Below are positions 8,936 through 17,940 of a stretch of 48,086 nucleotides of DNA, in pieces. The notes under the pieces were generated by a model. The model was not told the DNA's origin, did no database searches, and saw only the letters and a list, made by a program, of their open reading frames with translations. The DNA comes from Candidatus Eiseniibacteriota bacterium. Lineage in GTDB: Bacteria; Eisenbacteria; RBG-16-71-46; CAIMUX01. Numbering within the stretch: position 1 is the stretch's first letter; every line of letters starts with the position of its first letter. The stretch lies in the NCBI GenBank assembly GCA_903844735.1, contig CAIMUX010000005.1, forward strand, positions 1-48,086, in the 5' to 3' direction. The position numbers and the translations under genes are program-made.

Positions 8936-10147
8936 ATGCGGCGTGCGTTTGCGACAACCGGTCGGCGGTCGCCCCTTCCCGGGATCGCTTGCCTACTGGT
9001 CCTTCTCTGCGGAGGCTCGGGATGGCCGGCCCGAGCCACACTCCGGCGCGTACCAGAGATGTACCCGACGATCCAGGCTGCGATCAATGCCGCTGTCGAG
9101 GCCGACACGGTCCTGCTGAGCCCCGGCACGCATAGGGGTATCGGCAACCGCGACGTCGAGTTCGGTGGCAAGGACCTCGTGATCACGTCCAGCCACGGGG
9201 CGGAACAGACTATCATCGACTGCGAGAACGCAGGGCGAGGATTTCGGGTGCACCAGTACGAGTCACCGGCCGCGCGTATCGAGAAACTCACCATCATCAA
9301 TGGGAATGCATTCACGGGCGAGGGCGGCGGCATCATCTGTGATATGGCGTCTCCCACCATATCAGAATGCAGAATCTTGAACGGCCGCGCGCGTTACGGC
9401 GGGGGCCTGGGTCTCATGGTCTTTGCCGGGGTCGTAGACCGGTGTGTGATCGCCGGGAACGCGGCCACCGATGGTGGTGGCGGCATGACCTCGATGTTTG
9501 GCTGCTGCGTGACCATCACCAACTGCGTGATCAGCGGCAACTGGACCCATCGAGGTGGCGGCGGTGTGGGATTCGGTGATGACGGCGGTGGCAACACTCT
9601 CAGCGGCTGCACGGTGACCGGAAACGTGGCAGAGGATTGCGGAGGCGGAGTCTACTCCTACCACGGGCTGACGATCGATCGGTGCGTTGTACGGGACAAT
9701 TGTGCACCTCAGGGCGCGGACCTGTATGCGATGCTCGACGAGACGTCCTTCCTCTGCTCAGCCGTGGATAGCGCCGGCGTGGACGTCTGGTACGCATCGA
9801 TCAACTACGATGAGCATTGCGTCTTCACAGACCCCATGTTCTGCGCTCCGGTTCCCTGCGGGCAGACCACTGCGGGCGATTGGACGCTCAGCGAGTCGTC
9901 CCCGTGCCTGCCATCCAATAGCCCGTGCGGCCAGATCATCGGGGCGCTCGACGCCGGGTGTGGCGCAGCATTCCCGCCCGGTGCCTGTTGTCTCGTCGGA
10001 GGGGCGTGCGTGGTGGTGTCGGAGTACGCTTGCTCGGCACAGCAGGGTTTGTACCGGGGCAACGGCACGCTGTGCCAGCCGGATCCCTGCGGGCCGACGC
10101 CGACGGAGAGGACGAGCTGGGGGCGGATCAAGGCGGCGTATCGGTAG
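8936..10147 (+). CDS. Secreted right-handed beta-helix protein with Cys-rich C-terminus
   Basis: The 403-residue protein starts at an ATG with GGGGAGA five bases upstream, followed by a signal peptide (RR...GIACLLVLLCGGSG). The body is a parallel beta-helix of the pectate-lyase/NosD type: VPEMYPTIQAAINAAVEADT at the start, then repeated turns such as GGGIICDMASPTISECRI, GGGLGLMVFAGVVDRCVIAG and GGGVYSYHGLTIDRCVVRDN. A Cys-rich module follows (PGACCLVGGACVVVSEYAC...CQPDPC) and the protein ends TSWGRIKAAYR. The beta-helix suggests glycan binding or cleavage, but no catalytic residues can be assigned. The end lies 16 bases from the convergent radA gene. Confidence 0.85.
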   Translation: MRRAFATTGRRSPLPGIACLLVLLCGGSGWPARATLRRVPEMYPTIQAAINAAVEADTVLLSPGTHRGIGNRDVEFGGKDLVITSSHGAEQTIIDCENAGRGFRVHQYESPAARIEKLTIINGNAFTGEGGGIICDMASPTISECRILNGRARYGGGLGLMVFAGVVDRCVIAGNAATDGGGGMTSMFGCCVTITNCVISGNWTHRGGGGVGFGDDGGGNTLSGCTVTGNVAEDCGGGVYSYHGLTIDRCVVRDNCAPQGADLYAMLDETSFLCSAVDSAGVDVWYASINYDEHCVFTDPMFCAPVPCGQTTAGDWTLSESSPCLPSNSPCGQIIGALDAGCGAAFPPGACCLVGGACVVVSEYACSAQQGLYRGNGTLCQPDPCGPTPTERTSWGRIKAAYR

Positions 10148-10163
10148 GGGCGGCGAGACAAGC

Positions 10164-11621
10164 TCAAGATCCGGTCCCTTCCCGCCTTTGCAGCCCCTCC
10201 CCGAGCGCTTCCGCCACCGCCTGCACGCCGGAAAGGGCGATCCCCTCGCGGCTCGCTCCCAGGTCGCGCGCGTTGGCCGCGGGCAAGAGCGCCCGCGTGA
10301 ACCCGAGCCGCGCAGCTTCCGAGAGGCGCCATTCCGGGTGGGAGACCCGCCGCACTTCCCCCCCGAGACCGACCTCCCCCAGGACCAGCATCTTCGGGTG
10401 CGGCGGCCGGTCGAGCCGACTCGAGGCAACGGCCAGTAGGATCCCGAGATCGACTCCCGGCTCCTCGACACGCAGACCTCCGGCCACACTGACGAAAACG
10501 TCGTGCTGCGAGGTCTCCACCCCGCCTCGTTTGGCCAGTACCGCCAGAAGAATGGCGAGCCGCCGGGCGTCGTAGCCGGTAGAGACGCGTTGCGGCATGC
10601 CGTAGCGGGTTTCGTGCACGAGTGCTTGGACCTCCATGAGCAAGGCCCGCGTGCCCTCGAGTCCGGCCACCACCACCGAGCCGACCGCCCCGGAGGTGCT
10701 CTCTCCGAGGAAGAGCTTGCTCGGGTTGGGGACCTCGCGCAGTCCATCGTCGGCCATCTCGAAGACGCCGATCTCGTGCACGCTGCCGAAGCGGTTTTTC
10801 ACACAACGGAGGACCCGGTAGTGCTGGTAGCGCTCTCCCTCCATCGAGAGAACGACATCGACCATGTGCTCGAGCGTCTTCGGACCCGCAAGCATGCCGT
10901 CCTTGGTGACATGGCCGACAAGGATGGCCGCCATGCCTCGCGACTTGGCCAAGTTGAGAACAGCCAGAGCCGATTCACGCACTTGGGCGAGGCTGCCCGG
11001 CGCCGAGGCGACCGACGAGAGGTAGGCCGTCTGGATCGAGTCTAGGAACAGAACCTGCGGGTCGAGCTGCTCCACCGCCGCAGCCACCGCTTCGAGATCG
11101 GTTTCGGGGAGAAAATGGAGACCGGCCGCAGTGCCGTGGAGGCGCTCGCTGCGCAGGCGCACCTGGCCCGCCGACTCCTCGCCACTGACATAGAGGGTGC
11201 GGATGCCCGCGGTCGTGAGCACGCCACCCACCTGTAGAAGGAGGGTTGACTTCCCGATTCCGGGGTCACCACCCAGGAGAACCACAGAACCGCCCACCAA
11301 TCCCCCGCCGAGAATCCGGTCGAATTCGCCGATTCCCGAGGCAATCCGCGGCGCGCTGTCGACCGGGATCTCACCGAGCCGAACCACCGCGGCGCGCCCG
11401 GTGCGCCCGACCGTGCCCGTCGTACCCCGCCTAGCGCGCGGGCCATCCAGTGCGTCGGCGACTCGATGCTCCTTCAGTGAGCCCCAGGCGTTGCACGAGG
11501 GACAGCGTCCGAGCCACTGGCCGAAGCTGTCTCCACACTCGGTGCAAAGAAACTGGACCCGCCCGGCTCGGCGAGGGGTCCGCGGCCCACCCCCCGGGCC
11601 ACTCCCGGCCTCACGCGGCAT
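10164..11621 (-). CDS. radA: DNA repair protein RadA/Sms
   Basis: This RecA-like branch-migration helicase is used in recombination. The 485-residue protein has the N-terminal zinc finger (CTEC...CPSC), Walker A GDPGIGKST, the RadA-specific KNRFG motif (VKNRFGSVHEIGVFEM) and the Lon-like C-terminal domain (DVFVSVAGGLRVEEPGVDLG). The ATG at 11621 has GGAGGG about seven bases upstream. Length and motifs are standard. Confidence 0.97.
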   Translation of the reverse strand: MPREAGSGPGGGPRTPRRAGRVQFLCTECGDSFGQWLGRCPSCNAWGSLKEHRVADALDGPRARRGTTGTVGRTGRAAVVRLGEIPVDSAPRIASGIGEFDRILGGGLVGGSVVLLGGDPGIGKSTLLLQVGGVLTTAGIRTLYVSGEESAGQVRLRSERLHGTAAGLHFLPETDLEAVAAAVEQLDPQVLFLDSIQTAYLSSVASAPGSLAQVRESALAVLNLAKSRGMAAILVGHVTKDGMLAGPKTLEHMVDVVLSMEGERYQHYRVLRCVKNRFGSVHEIGVFEMADDGLREVPNPSKLFLGESTSGAVGSVVVAGLEGTRALLMEVQALVHETRYGMPQRVSTGYDARRLAILLAVLAKRGGVETSQHDVFVSVAGGLRVEEPGVDLGILLAVASSRLDRPPHPKMLVLGEVGLGGEVRRVSHPEWRLSEAARLGFTRALLPAANARDLGASREGIALSGVQAVAEALGEGLQRREGTGS

Positions 11622-11805
11622 CCTCGACCCTCCTTCTCCCCGTCACGTCCCCTTCCGCCCTGCCCCTCTCCGTCGCGTCTGCGACGGCCACCCCTCGATC
11701 CGCAAAGAGCGTTCCCGCTTCGCCCCCGGGCTCGACTCGCCCATGGGGTGCCCATCCTTCCCGATCGCGGTCCGGCCCGGAGGGCGAGAATGTCCCGATT
11801 CCCCA

Positions 11806-13851
11806 TCAGGGGATCAGTTCCGACGGCTTGCGGTCATTCCGTTCGTAGAAACGACAACCCTGCACTCCCTCTACCGGACGGTAGCGCTGCATCAGCCAGG
11901 CACGAAAGTCGGGGTAGGCCTCCAGCGGCTGGTCTTTGAGGAAGAGCGAAGAGGCGTCGACGACAAGGGCCGGCCGTTCTTTGTCGAGGTCAGCCTTCAG
12001 CAATTCCCACGATCGCTGCTCTGTGCGGATCATTCGGCCCTCCACGGTCTGCCCCGAGAGGATGGCGGTGAAAGTGAACCGCGTGGCCGGCCGCCGGCGG
12101 GCCAGAACATAGAGCTGGGGGCAGAAGCCCCAGACAAAGACAGATTCCTCGGGGCCGGACATCGCCTGCATCACTTTCGCGACCGCGACGTGGTTACGGT
12201 CAATCATGATGTCCTTGAACCCAGCGCCCACGTCGTCGCGCCCCAGAACGAAGCGCTGTACGCACCGGGCGTGGTTGCGGCCCTGGTAACGGTAGTAGGG
12301 CAAGACGCTGAGCAGGAGCACCGCGGTGAGAAGCACCAGGCCGAGGACGAGCGACGGTGCCGGGGAAGCGGCGGACAGCGCAGGTACGGCGACTCCGGCC
12401 GACGCCTCGGATCGGCCGCGGTGACCACTTTGGGGGGCGTCCCCCCCTCGGGCGCCGTGGGCCCTTTGCAGGGCGGCGCGGGCGGCCCGCCGTGCCCCCA
12501 TGGGTGGACGTCCGCCCGTTGAGCCAGGGGACTTCGTTCCGTGCGTCGCCCACCATTGCGGCAGATGCAAGGAGCCAAGGAATCCGACCGTAGCCAACAT
12601 CAGCGGCGGATACCATGGAACGAAGTAGTGCCCGTGAAAGCGCCCCCCCTGGCCCACCATATACCCCGCACCCAGGCACCAGAGCCCGAGGTACACCGTT
12701 TTCGGCTCGGCCGGGATCCGACGGAGAATCATCCTCCCCACGCGACCGGCCAGCACGACCAACGCCATCAAGACCGAGGTCCACAGGGCCGGCGCATGCA
12801 AGAAGAGGCTCCGCAACGAGGCCACGGCATGAAGGAGCCAATCGATCCCGTGCCGGCCCGCTTCGCGGTAGCGAAGGTTGTGCGTAATCATGAGGTAATA
12901 CGCGTCCCGCGCCACGCCGTAGGCGAAGAGCCACCCCACGAAGATCGCCAACGGGACGACCGCGCCGGCCCCGAACACCGCGGCATCGGCCACCGCTGCG
13001 CGCACCGACACAGAGGCGGCGGGATGCACGCGATTGGAAGGCGAACTGCCCGGCAAGCGAGAGGCGTCCGGCCCGGACGCCACCCCGCGCAGCCACGGCC
13101 GGAGGAGGAGAAACAGACCCGAGACCGGCACGATCATGGCGCAGGCTTCCCGGAAAAGACCGCCGACCATGCCGGCCGCGCCCGCCGCGGCCAGCCAGAT
13201 CCAACGCCGGTGACGCCGGTGCCGTGGCTCCCCCGCGGACCCTCCGTCGACCGGCGTTTCGAGCCCTCTCCAGAGAAACAGCACGCACAGGAGAAGGAAG
13301 GGCAGGCCACCCAGCTCGTGGTTCGTGGCCATGAAATCGTAGCGGTAATAAAGAAGGCTGTAGGGCACGAGCAGCATCGCCGCCCAGGGGGCCGTTTCGC
13401 GCGGGAGGAGCCTTCGGCCCACAAGTCCCAGAAGGACGACCACACCGGCGTAGATGAAAGCCCCCACCGCATGCACGGCGGTCATGTTCCACGGGCCGAA
13501 GAGGTCGAAGATCAGCCTGTAGAGGTAGAAGCTGAGCGGCGGCTTGTGGTCCCAAACACCGCCGTAGAGGAACGCGCCCTCCTGCAACCGGATGGCGATG
13601 GCGGCATTGATCGCCTCGTCGATGTTGAAGACCGGCACCGGTGACTGGGGCAGGCGGACAGCCAACGTGACGGCCGCGGACAGAAGCACCGGCCACCAGA
13701 AACGGCCGCGCCAAGCCAGGAACGCCGCCAGCGCCAAGGCCCCGCCAAAGCCGAGTGTCGAAAGGAAGGCGCCAGTATGCACAGTCGTCCCCACCGAATC
13801 GCTTGCCGCGAACGAAAAGCGTGGAAGTCCGGCAACCTTGCCGGTTGCCAA
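11806..13851 (-). CDS. GT-C family membrane glycosyltransferase (PMT/ArnT-like)
   Basis: The protein has up to 681 residues and about ten hydrophobic segments. Near the N-terminus is the acidic loop motif FNIDEAINAAIAIRLQEG followed by WDHKPPLSFYLYRL, characteristic of GT39/GT83 enzymes that transfer sugars from polyprenyl phosphates to proteins or lipid A outside the membrane. The C-terminal region is partly soluble. The first codon of the open frame is a TTG at 13851 without a clear ribosome site; a GTG about 24 codons later is a possible alternative. The acceptor and donor cannot be told. It may be co-transcribed with radA downstream (about 185-base gap). Confidence 0.8.
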   Translation of the reverse strand: MATGKVAGLPRFSFAASDSVGTTVHTGAFLSTLGFGGALALAAFLAWRGRFWWPVLLSAAVTLAVRLPQSPVPVFNIDEAINAAIAIRLQEGAFLYGGVWDHKPPLSFYLYRLIFDLFGPWNMTAVHAVGAFIYAGVVVLLGLVGRRLLPRETAPWAAMLLVPYSLLYYRYDFMATNHELGGLPFLLLCVLFLWRGLETPVDGGSAGEPRHRRHRRWIWLAAAGAAGMVGGLFREACAMIVPVSGLFLLLRPWLRGVASGPDASRLPGSSPSNRVHPAASVSVRAAVADAAVFGAGAVVPLAIFVGWLFAYGVARDAYYLMITHNLRYREAGRHGIDWLLHAVASLRSLFLHAPALWTSVLMALVVLAGRVGRMILRRIPAEPKTVYLGLWCLGAGYMVGQGGRFHGHYFVPWYPPLMLATVGFLGSLHLPQWWATHGTKSPGSTGGRPPMGARRAARAALQRAHGARGGDAPQSGHRGRSEASAGVAVPALSAASPAPSLVLGLVLLTAVLLLSVLPYYRYQGRNHARCVQRFVLGRDDVGAGFKDIMIDRNHVAVAKVMQAMSGPEESVFVWGFCPQLYVLARRRPATRFTFTAILSGQTVEGRMIRTEQRSWELLKADLDKERPALVVDASSLFLKDQPLEAYPDFRAWLMQRYRPVEGVQGCRFYERNDRKPSELIP

Positions 13852-13929
13852 AGGGCGTGGCGCATCATGTCCGCCACACCCCGGGGCATCAGAGCGAGAG
13901 CCGCGCGGGCCACGGTCTCCCGGCGGTCA

Positions 13930-14439
13930 TCACATCGGAGCGAAGTTCTGGTCAGCCCAGAAACGCTGCTTGAGGTCCTCCTCAAGCCACCCCATCCACT
14001 TGAGGTGGTCCTCCTCCCAGCCGACAAGCCACTCGAAGACCTTCCGCCCCTCAGGGTCCGGGGTCTCCTTGGCGGCCTTTTGGTAGAATGCGACCGCCTT
14101 CGCCTCAAGGGTGGCCCCGAGAGAAACGACCGCAAGTTCCATGGTGCCGAACTGGAGCGACTTCCGCCAGTTCTCGTCGGCCACCAGGCTCTCGAACCCC
14201 TCGCCGTGGGCCAGCGTCGGCGGCGGCTTCCACTGCTTGTCCTGCATCAGGCTCTTGAACTGCTCGTGGAGCATGCGGCTGTGCCCCTCCTCCTCCTTGG
14301 CCAGGAGGTGGAACATCCGGCGTGCCTCCGGGTCCTGCGTTCGCTCGGCCGCCGCCTTGTAAAGCTCGTACCCCTGCATTTCGGTCAGGATGGCCGTCTT
14401 GACCGCATCGATAGCGGAGGTCAACTGTTTCTCGTCCAT
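13930..14439 (-). CDS. Rubrerythrin-like ferritin-fold diiron protein
   Basis: The 169-residue all-helical protein has two ferritin-like ExxH-type pairs: TEMQGYELYKAAAE with KEEEGHSRMLHEQF, and GATLEAKAVAFYQKAA with WEEDHLKWMGWLE. There is no C-terminal rubredoxin domain, so it is an erythrin/ferritin-like form probably acting in peroxide or oxygen detoxification or iron handling. The start has GGGAGG seven bases upstream. It follows the PiT phosphate transporter by 119 bases; a functional link is not evident. Confidence 0.85.
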   Translation of the reverse strand: MDEKQLTSAIDAVKTAILTEMQGYELYKAAAERTQDPEARRMFHLLAKEEEGHSRMLHEQFKSLMQDKQWKPPPTLAHGEGFESLVADENWRKSLQFGTMELAVVSLGATLEAKAVAFYQKAAKETPDPEGRKVFEWLVGWEEDHLKWMGWLEEDLKQRFWADQNFAPM

Positions 14440-14558
14440 GTGGTCCTCCCATCAGCCCTGTATGTCCCCGCGCGTCCCCCGCCGGGGCGCGGCCCTCTGC
14501 GGGGCGACGCCGCGCGGGCCCGCCCGCCGCTGCGCGTAGGCAGGGCGACGGGCGGATT

Positions 14559-15560
14559 CTAGCGCAAGAGATCGATGAGCGCCATGGAGAGGGCGGCGAT
14601 CGCCGCTGCGGCCGGAATCGTGAGGATCCAGGCCCAGACAATCCGGGCGGCGACCCCCCAACGAACCGCCGAGGCTCGCTTGATGGAGCCGACCCCGACG
14701 ATGGCGCCGGTGATCGTGTGGGTGGTGGAAACCGGAATACCCAGGAAGGCGGTGCCGAGCAGCGTGATCGCGCCGGCCGTTTCGGCGGCACAGCCGTCGA
14801 CCGGACGCAGGTGGGTGAGCTTCATGCCCATGGTCTTGACAATCCGCCAGCCTCCCGAAAGGGTTCCCAGGGCGATGGCAGCATGGCAGGCCATGATGAC
14901 CCAGAACGGAATGCTGATATCCCCGTTCGCCTGGCGCTGCATGTAGCCCGAGGTAATCAGAACCCCCACGATGATCCCCATCGTCTTCTGAGCGTCATTC
15001 GTTCCGTGCCCGAGACTGTACAGGGCGGCGGAAACGAGCTGGAGCTTACGAAAGAGGTGGTCGACTTTCCGCGGACTGCTCCTCCGGAAAACCCAGAGAA
15101 TGAGGAGCATCAACAAGAAACCGAGCACGATGCCGATCGCCGGCGCCACGACCATGAACACGACGGGGCGGGCCCAGCCGCTCCAGATGATCGCCTTGAG
15201 TCCGGCGTGCACCGCGGCGGCTCCGGCGTAGCCGCCGATGAGTGCGTGCGAACTGCTGGTCGGCAGCCCCAGCCACCACGTAATGAGATCCCACACGATG
15301 GCGCCGATCAGCCCGGCCAGGATCACCTCGGGGGTGATCATGTCGAGATGGACCAAGCCCTTCCCCATCGTCTTGGCCACGTGAACGCCGAAACCGAACG
15401 CGGCGACGAAGTTGAAGAACGCCGCCCAGACGACCGCCTGCCCCGGCGAGAGGACCCGCGTCGAAACCACGGTGGCGATCGAGTTGGCCGCGTCGTGAAA
15501 CCCGTTGACATAGTCGAAAACAAGGGCCAGGGCGATGATGACGATGACAAGGATGAGCAT
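14559..15560 (-). CDS. pit: Inorganic phosphate transporter, PiT family
   Basis: This low-affinity, ion-coupled phosphate permease sits in the inner membrane. It has 333 residues and about ten transmembrane segments. The two PiT signature repeats are clear: FDYVNGFHDAANSIATVVST near the N-terminus and SLGHGTNDAQKTMG in the second half. The GLPTSSSHALIGGYAGAA and GIPVSTTHTITGAIVGVG segments are also typical. It begins 15 bases after the DUF47/PhoU-like gene, a widespread pair. Confidence 0.95.
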   Translation of the reverse strand: MLILVIVIIALALVFDYVNGFHDAANSIATVVSTRVLSPGQAVVWAAFFNFVAAFGFGVHVAKTMGKGLVHLDMITPEVILAGLIGAIVWDLITWWLGLPTSSSHALIGGYAGAAAVHAGLKAIIWSGWARPVVFMVVAPAIGIVLGFLLMLLILWVFRRSSPRKVDHLFRKLQLVSAALYSLGHGTNDAQKTMGIIVGVLITSGYMQRQANGDISIPFWVIMACHAAIALGTLSGGWRIVKTMGMKLTHLRPVDGCAAETAGAITLLGTAFLGIPVSTTHTITGAIVGVGSIKRASAVRWGVAARIVWAWILTIPAAAAIAALSMALIDLLR

Positions 15561-15575
15561 CGCGGCGGCGCCCCC

Positions 15576-16223
15576 TCAGCCCTGCTTCACGAGAACGTTC
15601 TCGATGAGCACGGCGGCGTCCTCGCAGCGGTCAGTGGCGGACTCGAGCACGGCCAGCAGCTCCTTCTGCTTGATCAGGCTGATCGGATCCTTCTCGTCCT
15701 GGAAGAGCAGACCCAGCGCCCGATGGAAGACCTCGTCGGCCTCATTCTCGTAGGCGTTGACGCGGATGCAAGCGGTGCGCATCACCTCCAGCTCCTTGAG
15801 GTCGCGCAGTAACGGAATCGCCCGGCTCAACTCGCCCACGCTCAGCTCGATGATCTTGCAGAGGTCGCGGACGTGCTCGTCAAACTCGGTGATCCGGTAG
15901 AGCCGGATCGAGGTGGCCGCTCGGTCGATGTTGTCGAGGATGTCGTCGAGGGAAGAGGCCAAAGCGCCGATGTCCTCCCGGTCGAGGGTGGTGATGAACG
16001 TCAGGCTCAACTGGGTGAAGACCCGGTGAGTGATCTCGTCGCCGCGGTGCTCCAAGTCCTCGATCGCCTGGACCAGCCGAATCCGGTCGGCTTCCGTGGT
16101 GGCATCGAGCAGTTCGCGCAGCACACGACAGGCTGCGGCGATGTTCGCGATATCCTGAATGAACAGGTCTAGAAAGGTGTCGGTGCGCGGCAGAAGCCGG
16201 CGGATCCAGCGATCGATGATCAT
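15576..16223 (-). CDS. DUF47 family PhoU-like phosphate transport regulator
   Basis: The 215-residue helical protein has the PhoU-like architecture of DUF47 proteins: FLDLFIQDIANIAAACRVL, DLEHRGDEITHRVF (metal-cluster E/D-x-E/D motif) and later NAYENEADEVFHRAL, CEDAAVLIENVLVKQG. DUF47 proteins are encoded next to PiT permeases and are thought to modulate them. The ATG has GGAGGACGC just upstream, and the PiT gene follows after 15 bases. Confidence 0.93.
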   Translation of the reverse strand: MIIDRWIRRLLPRTDTFLDLFIQDIANIAAACRVLRELLDATTEADRIRLVQAIEDLEHRGDEITHRVFTQLSLTFITTLDREDIGALASSLDDILDNIDRAATSIRLYRITEFDEHVRDLCKIIELSVGELSRAIPLLRDLKELEVMRTACIRVNAYENEADEVFHRALGLLFQDEKDPISLIKQKELLAVLESATDRCEDAAVLIENVLVKQG

Positions 16224-16359
16224 GCGTCCTCCATCCGTCCCCGCCGAGATCCCGGCCGGTTCCAGGCCGAGAGACTAGCCGCTGTGGCTCCACTTCTCAA
16301 GGGGCGCTTGGAACCGCTGAGACTCGCAGAAGGGCGCGAATAGGACTGGCCCCGGGCTT

Positions 16360-17745
16360 CTAGAACGGCTCCTCCCTCCCGGTCTCCAGCGACTCGAACC
16401 GGGCCAGCTCGTTGATGAAGGCCAGCTCCAAGCTACCGGTCGGCCCGTTGCGGTGCTTCCCGATGATGACCTCCGCCTTCCCCTGCGCCTCGACCTTGTT
16501 CGGACGGTAGAACGCCTCGCGGAAGATGAAGATCACGAGGTCGGCATCCTGTTCGATGGCGCCTGATTCACGCAGGTCGGAGAGAAGCGGTCGTTTGTCC
16601 TCGCGCTGCTCCACCGCGCGGGAGAGCTGCGAAAGGGCCACGACCGGCACCGCGAGCTCCTTGGCCAGTGCCTTCAGCGACCGGGAAATCTGCGAAATCT
16701 CCTGCTGGCGGCTCTCAGGCTGGGCGTAGCCACGGGCGAGTTGCAGGTAGTCGATGATGAGAAGGCCCAGGCCATGCTCGTTCTTGAGGCGGCGCGCCTT
16801 AGCCCGCATCTCCATCACGCTGATCGACGGCGTGTCGTCGATGAAGATCGGCGCTTGATCCAGAACGCTGGCGGCGTGGGTGATCGCCTCCCATTCCGCC
16901 GGACTCAGGTAGCCGGTACGCAGCCTCTGCGATGGCACCCGTGCCTGGGAGGAGAGAAGGCGCAGCACCAACTGCTCGCGGCTCATCTCCAGTGAGAAGA
17001 CCCCCACCGGGATGTTCTCGTGTACCGCGACATGCTCGGCGATGTTCAGCGCCAGCGAGGTCTTCCCCATCGAGGGACGACCGGCGATCACGATCAGGTC
17101 CGAGCGCTGGAACCCGGAGGTCAGGCGGTCTAAGTCCAGGTAGCCGGTGGGGACGCCCGTGACAGAGCGCTTCTTCTCTGAGATCTCCTCAATCACCTCC
17201 ACAACGCCATGGAGGAGTGATCGCAGCGGCATGAAGGAGCGTTTTAGCCTTGGATCGTTGATGGAGAAGATCGCCGCCTCGGCGCGGTCGATGAGCTGGG
17301 CCGATTCCTCCCCCGCCTCGTAGCCGCGCTGCACGATCTCGGTGGCGACCTCGATCAGACGGCGCAGGACCGATTTCTCCAGCACGAGGTTCGCGTGGTA
17401 CTCGACGTTGGCCGCGGTGGGCACACTGTCGAGGAGGCGACTCAGGAAGGCGGCTCCCCCCACCGTCTCGAGCTGGCCGCGCTTGCGCAGTTCCTCCGCA
17501 AGGGTGATGAGGTCGGCCGACTCGTTGCGGTCGTAGAGGGCGATCGTCGCCTCGAAGACACGGCGATGCGCGTCGCGGTAGAAACAGCCCGGCTCGAGGA
17601 TCTCCAGTGCTTTCCCGATCGCGTCCTTCTCCAGGAGCATGGCGCCGAGGACACAGGTCTCCGCCTCGAGCGCCTGGGGGGGAATGCGGCCACCGGCCGG
17701 TAGGGCGGGACCGCCGGAAGGCCGGTCGTGGGAATTGTGGTCCAT
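16360..17745 (-). CDS. dnaB: Replicative DNA helicase DnaB
   Basis: This hexameric helicase acts at the replication fork. It has 461 residues. The N-terminal DnaB domain (PPQALEAETCVLGAMLLEKD) precedes the RecA-like core with Walker A AGRPSMGKTSLALN, GVFSLEMSREQL, LIIDYLQLARG and a C-terminal IIGKHRNGPTG. No intein interrupts the P-loop or H4. The start has GGAGACACC directly upstream. Confidence 0.97.
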   Translation of the reverse strand: MDHNSHDRPSGGPALPAGGRIPPQALEAETCVLGAMLLEKDAIGKALEILEPGCFYRDAHRRVFEATIALYDRNESADLITLAEELRKRGQLETVGGAAFLSRLLDSVPTAANVEYHANLVLEKSVLRRLIEVATEIVQRGYEAGEESAQLIDRAEAAIFSINDPRLKRSFMPLRSLLHGVVEVIEEISEKKRSVTGVPTGYLDLDRLTSGFQRSDLIVIAGRPSMGKTSLALNIAEHVAVHENIPVGVFSLEMSREQLVLRLLSSQARVPSQRLRTGYLSPAEWEAITHAASVLDQAPIFIDDTPSISVMEMRAKARRLKNEHGLGLLIIDYLQLARGYAQPESRQQEISQISRSLKALAKELAVPVVALSQLSRAVEQREDKRPLLSDLRESGAIEQDADLVIFIFREAFYRPNKVEAQGKAEVIIGKHRNGPTGSLELAFINELARFESLETGREEPF

Positions 17746-17800
17746 GGTGTCTCCGTTGGCTCGCGGCCGCGATCATCGTGCTGGTTGCTGTCTGAGTGGA

Positions 17801-17940
17801 CAGAATCCAGGAGTCAGAATTCAGAAGGGGGATGCGAATAGGCATCCAATACCACCGAGTCATCAACTCACGTCGCCGGCCTCCTCATTCTGACTCCTGA
17901 CTTCTGACTTCCGGCCTGTGGCTCCTGGCTTCTGACTACC
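17801..17940. repeat. Heptanucleotide repeat element, two inverted blocks
   Basis: At 17801-17828 the plus strand runs in 7-base steps (CAGAATC, CAGGAGT, CAGAATT, CAGAAGG). At 17885-17940 eight 7-base units run in the opposite sense (TCATTCT, GACTCCT, GACTTCT, GACTTCC, GGCCTGT, GGCTCCT, GGCTTCT, GACTACC). Between them is a perfect 6-bp hairpin GGATGC/GCATCC. The right block runs over the stop codon of the glycosylase gene. A related copy lies at 21889-21923. Confidence 0.8.

Noticed and set aside
16360-17745. Intein in dnaB
   Set aside because: The P-loop and later motifs are continuous and the length is that of an ordinary DnaB.
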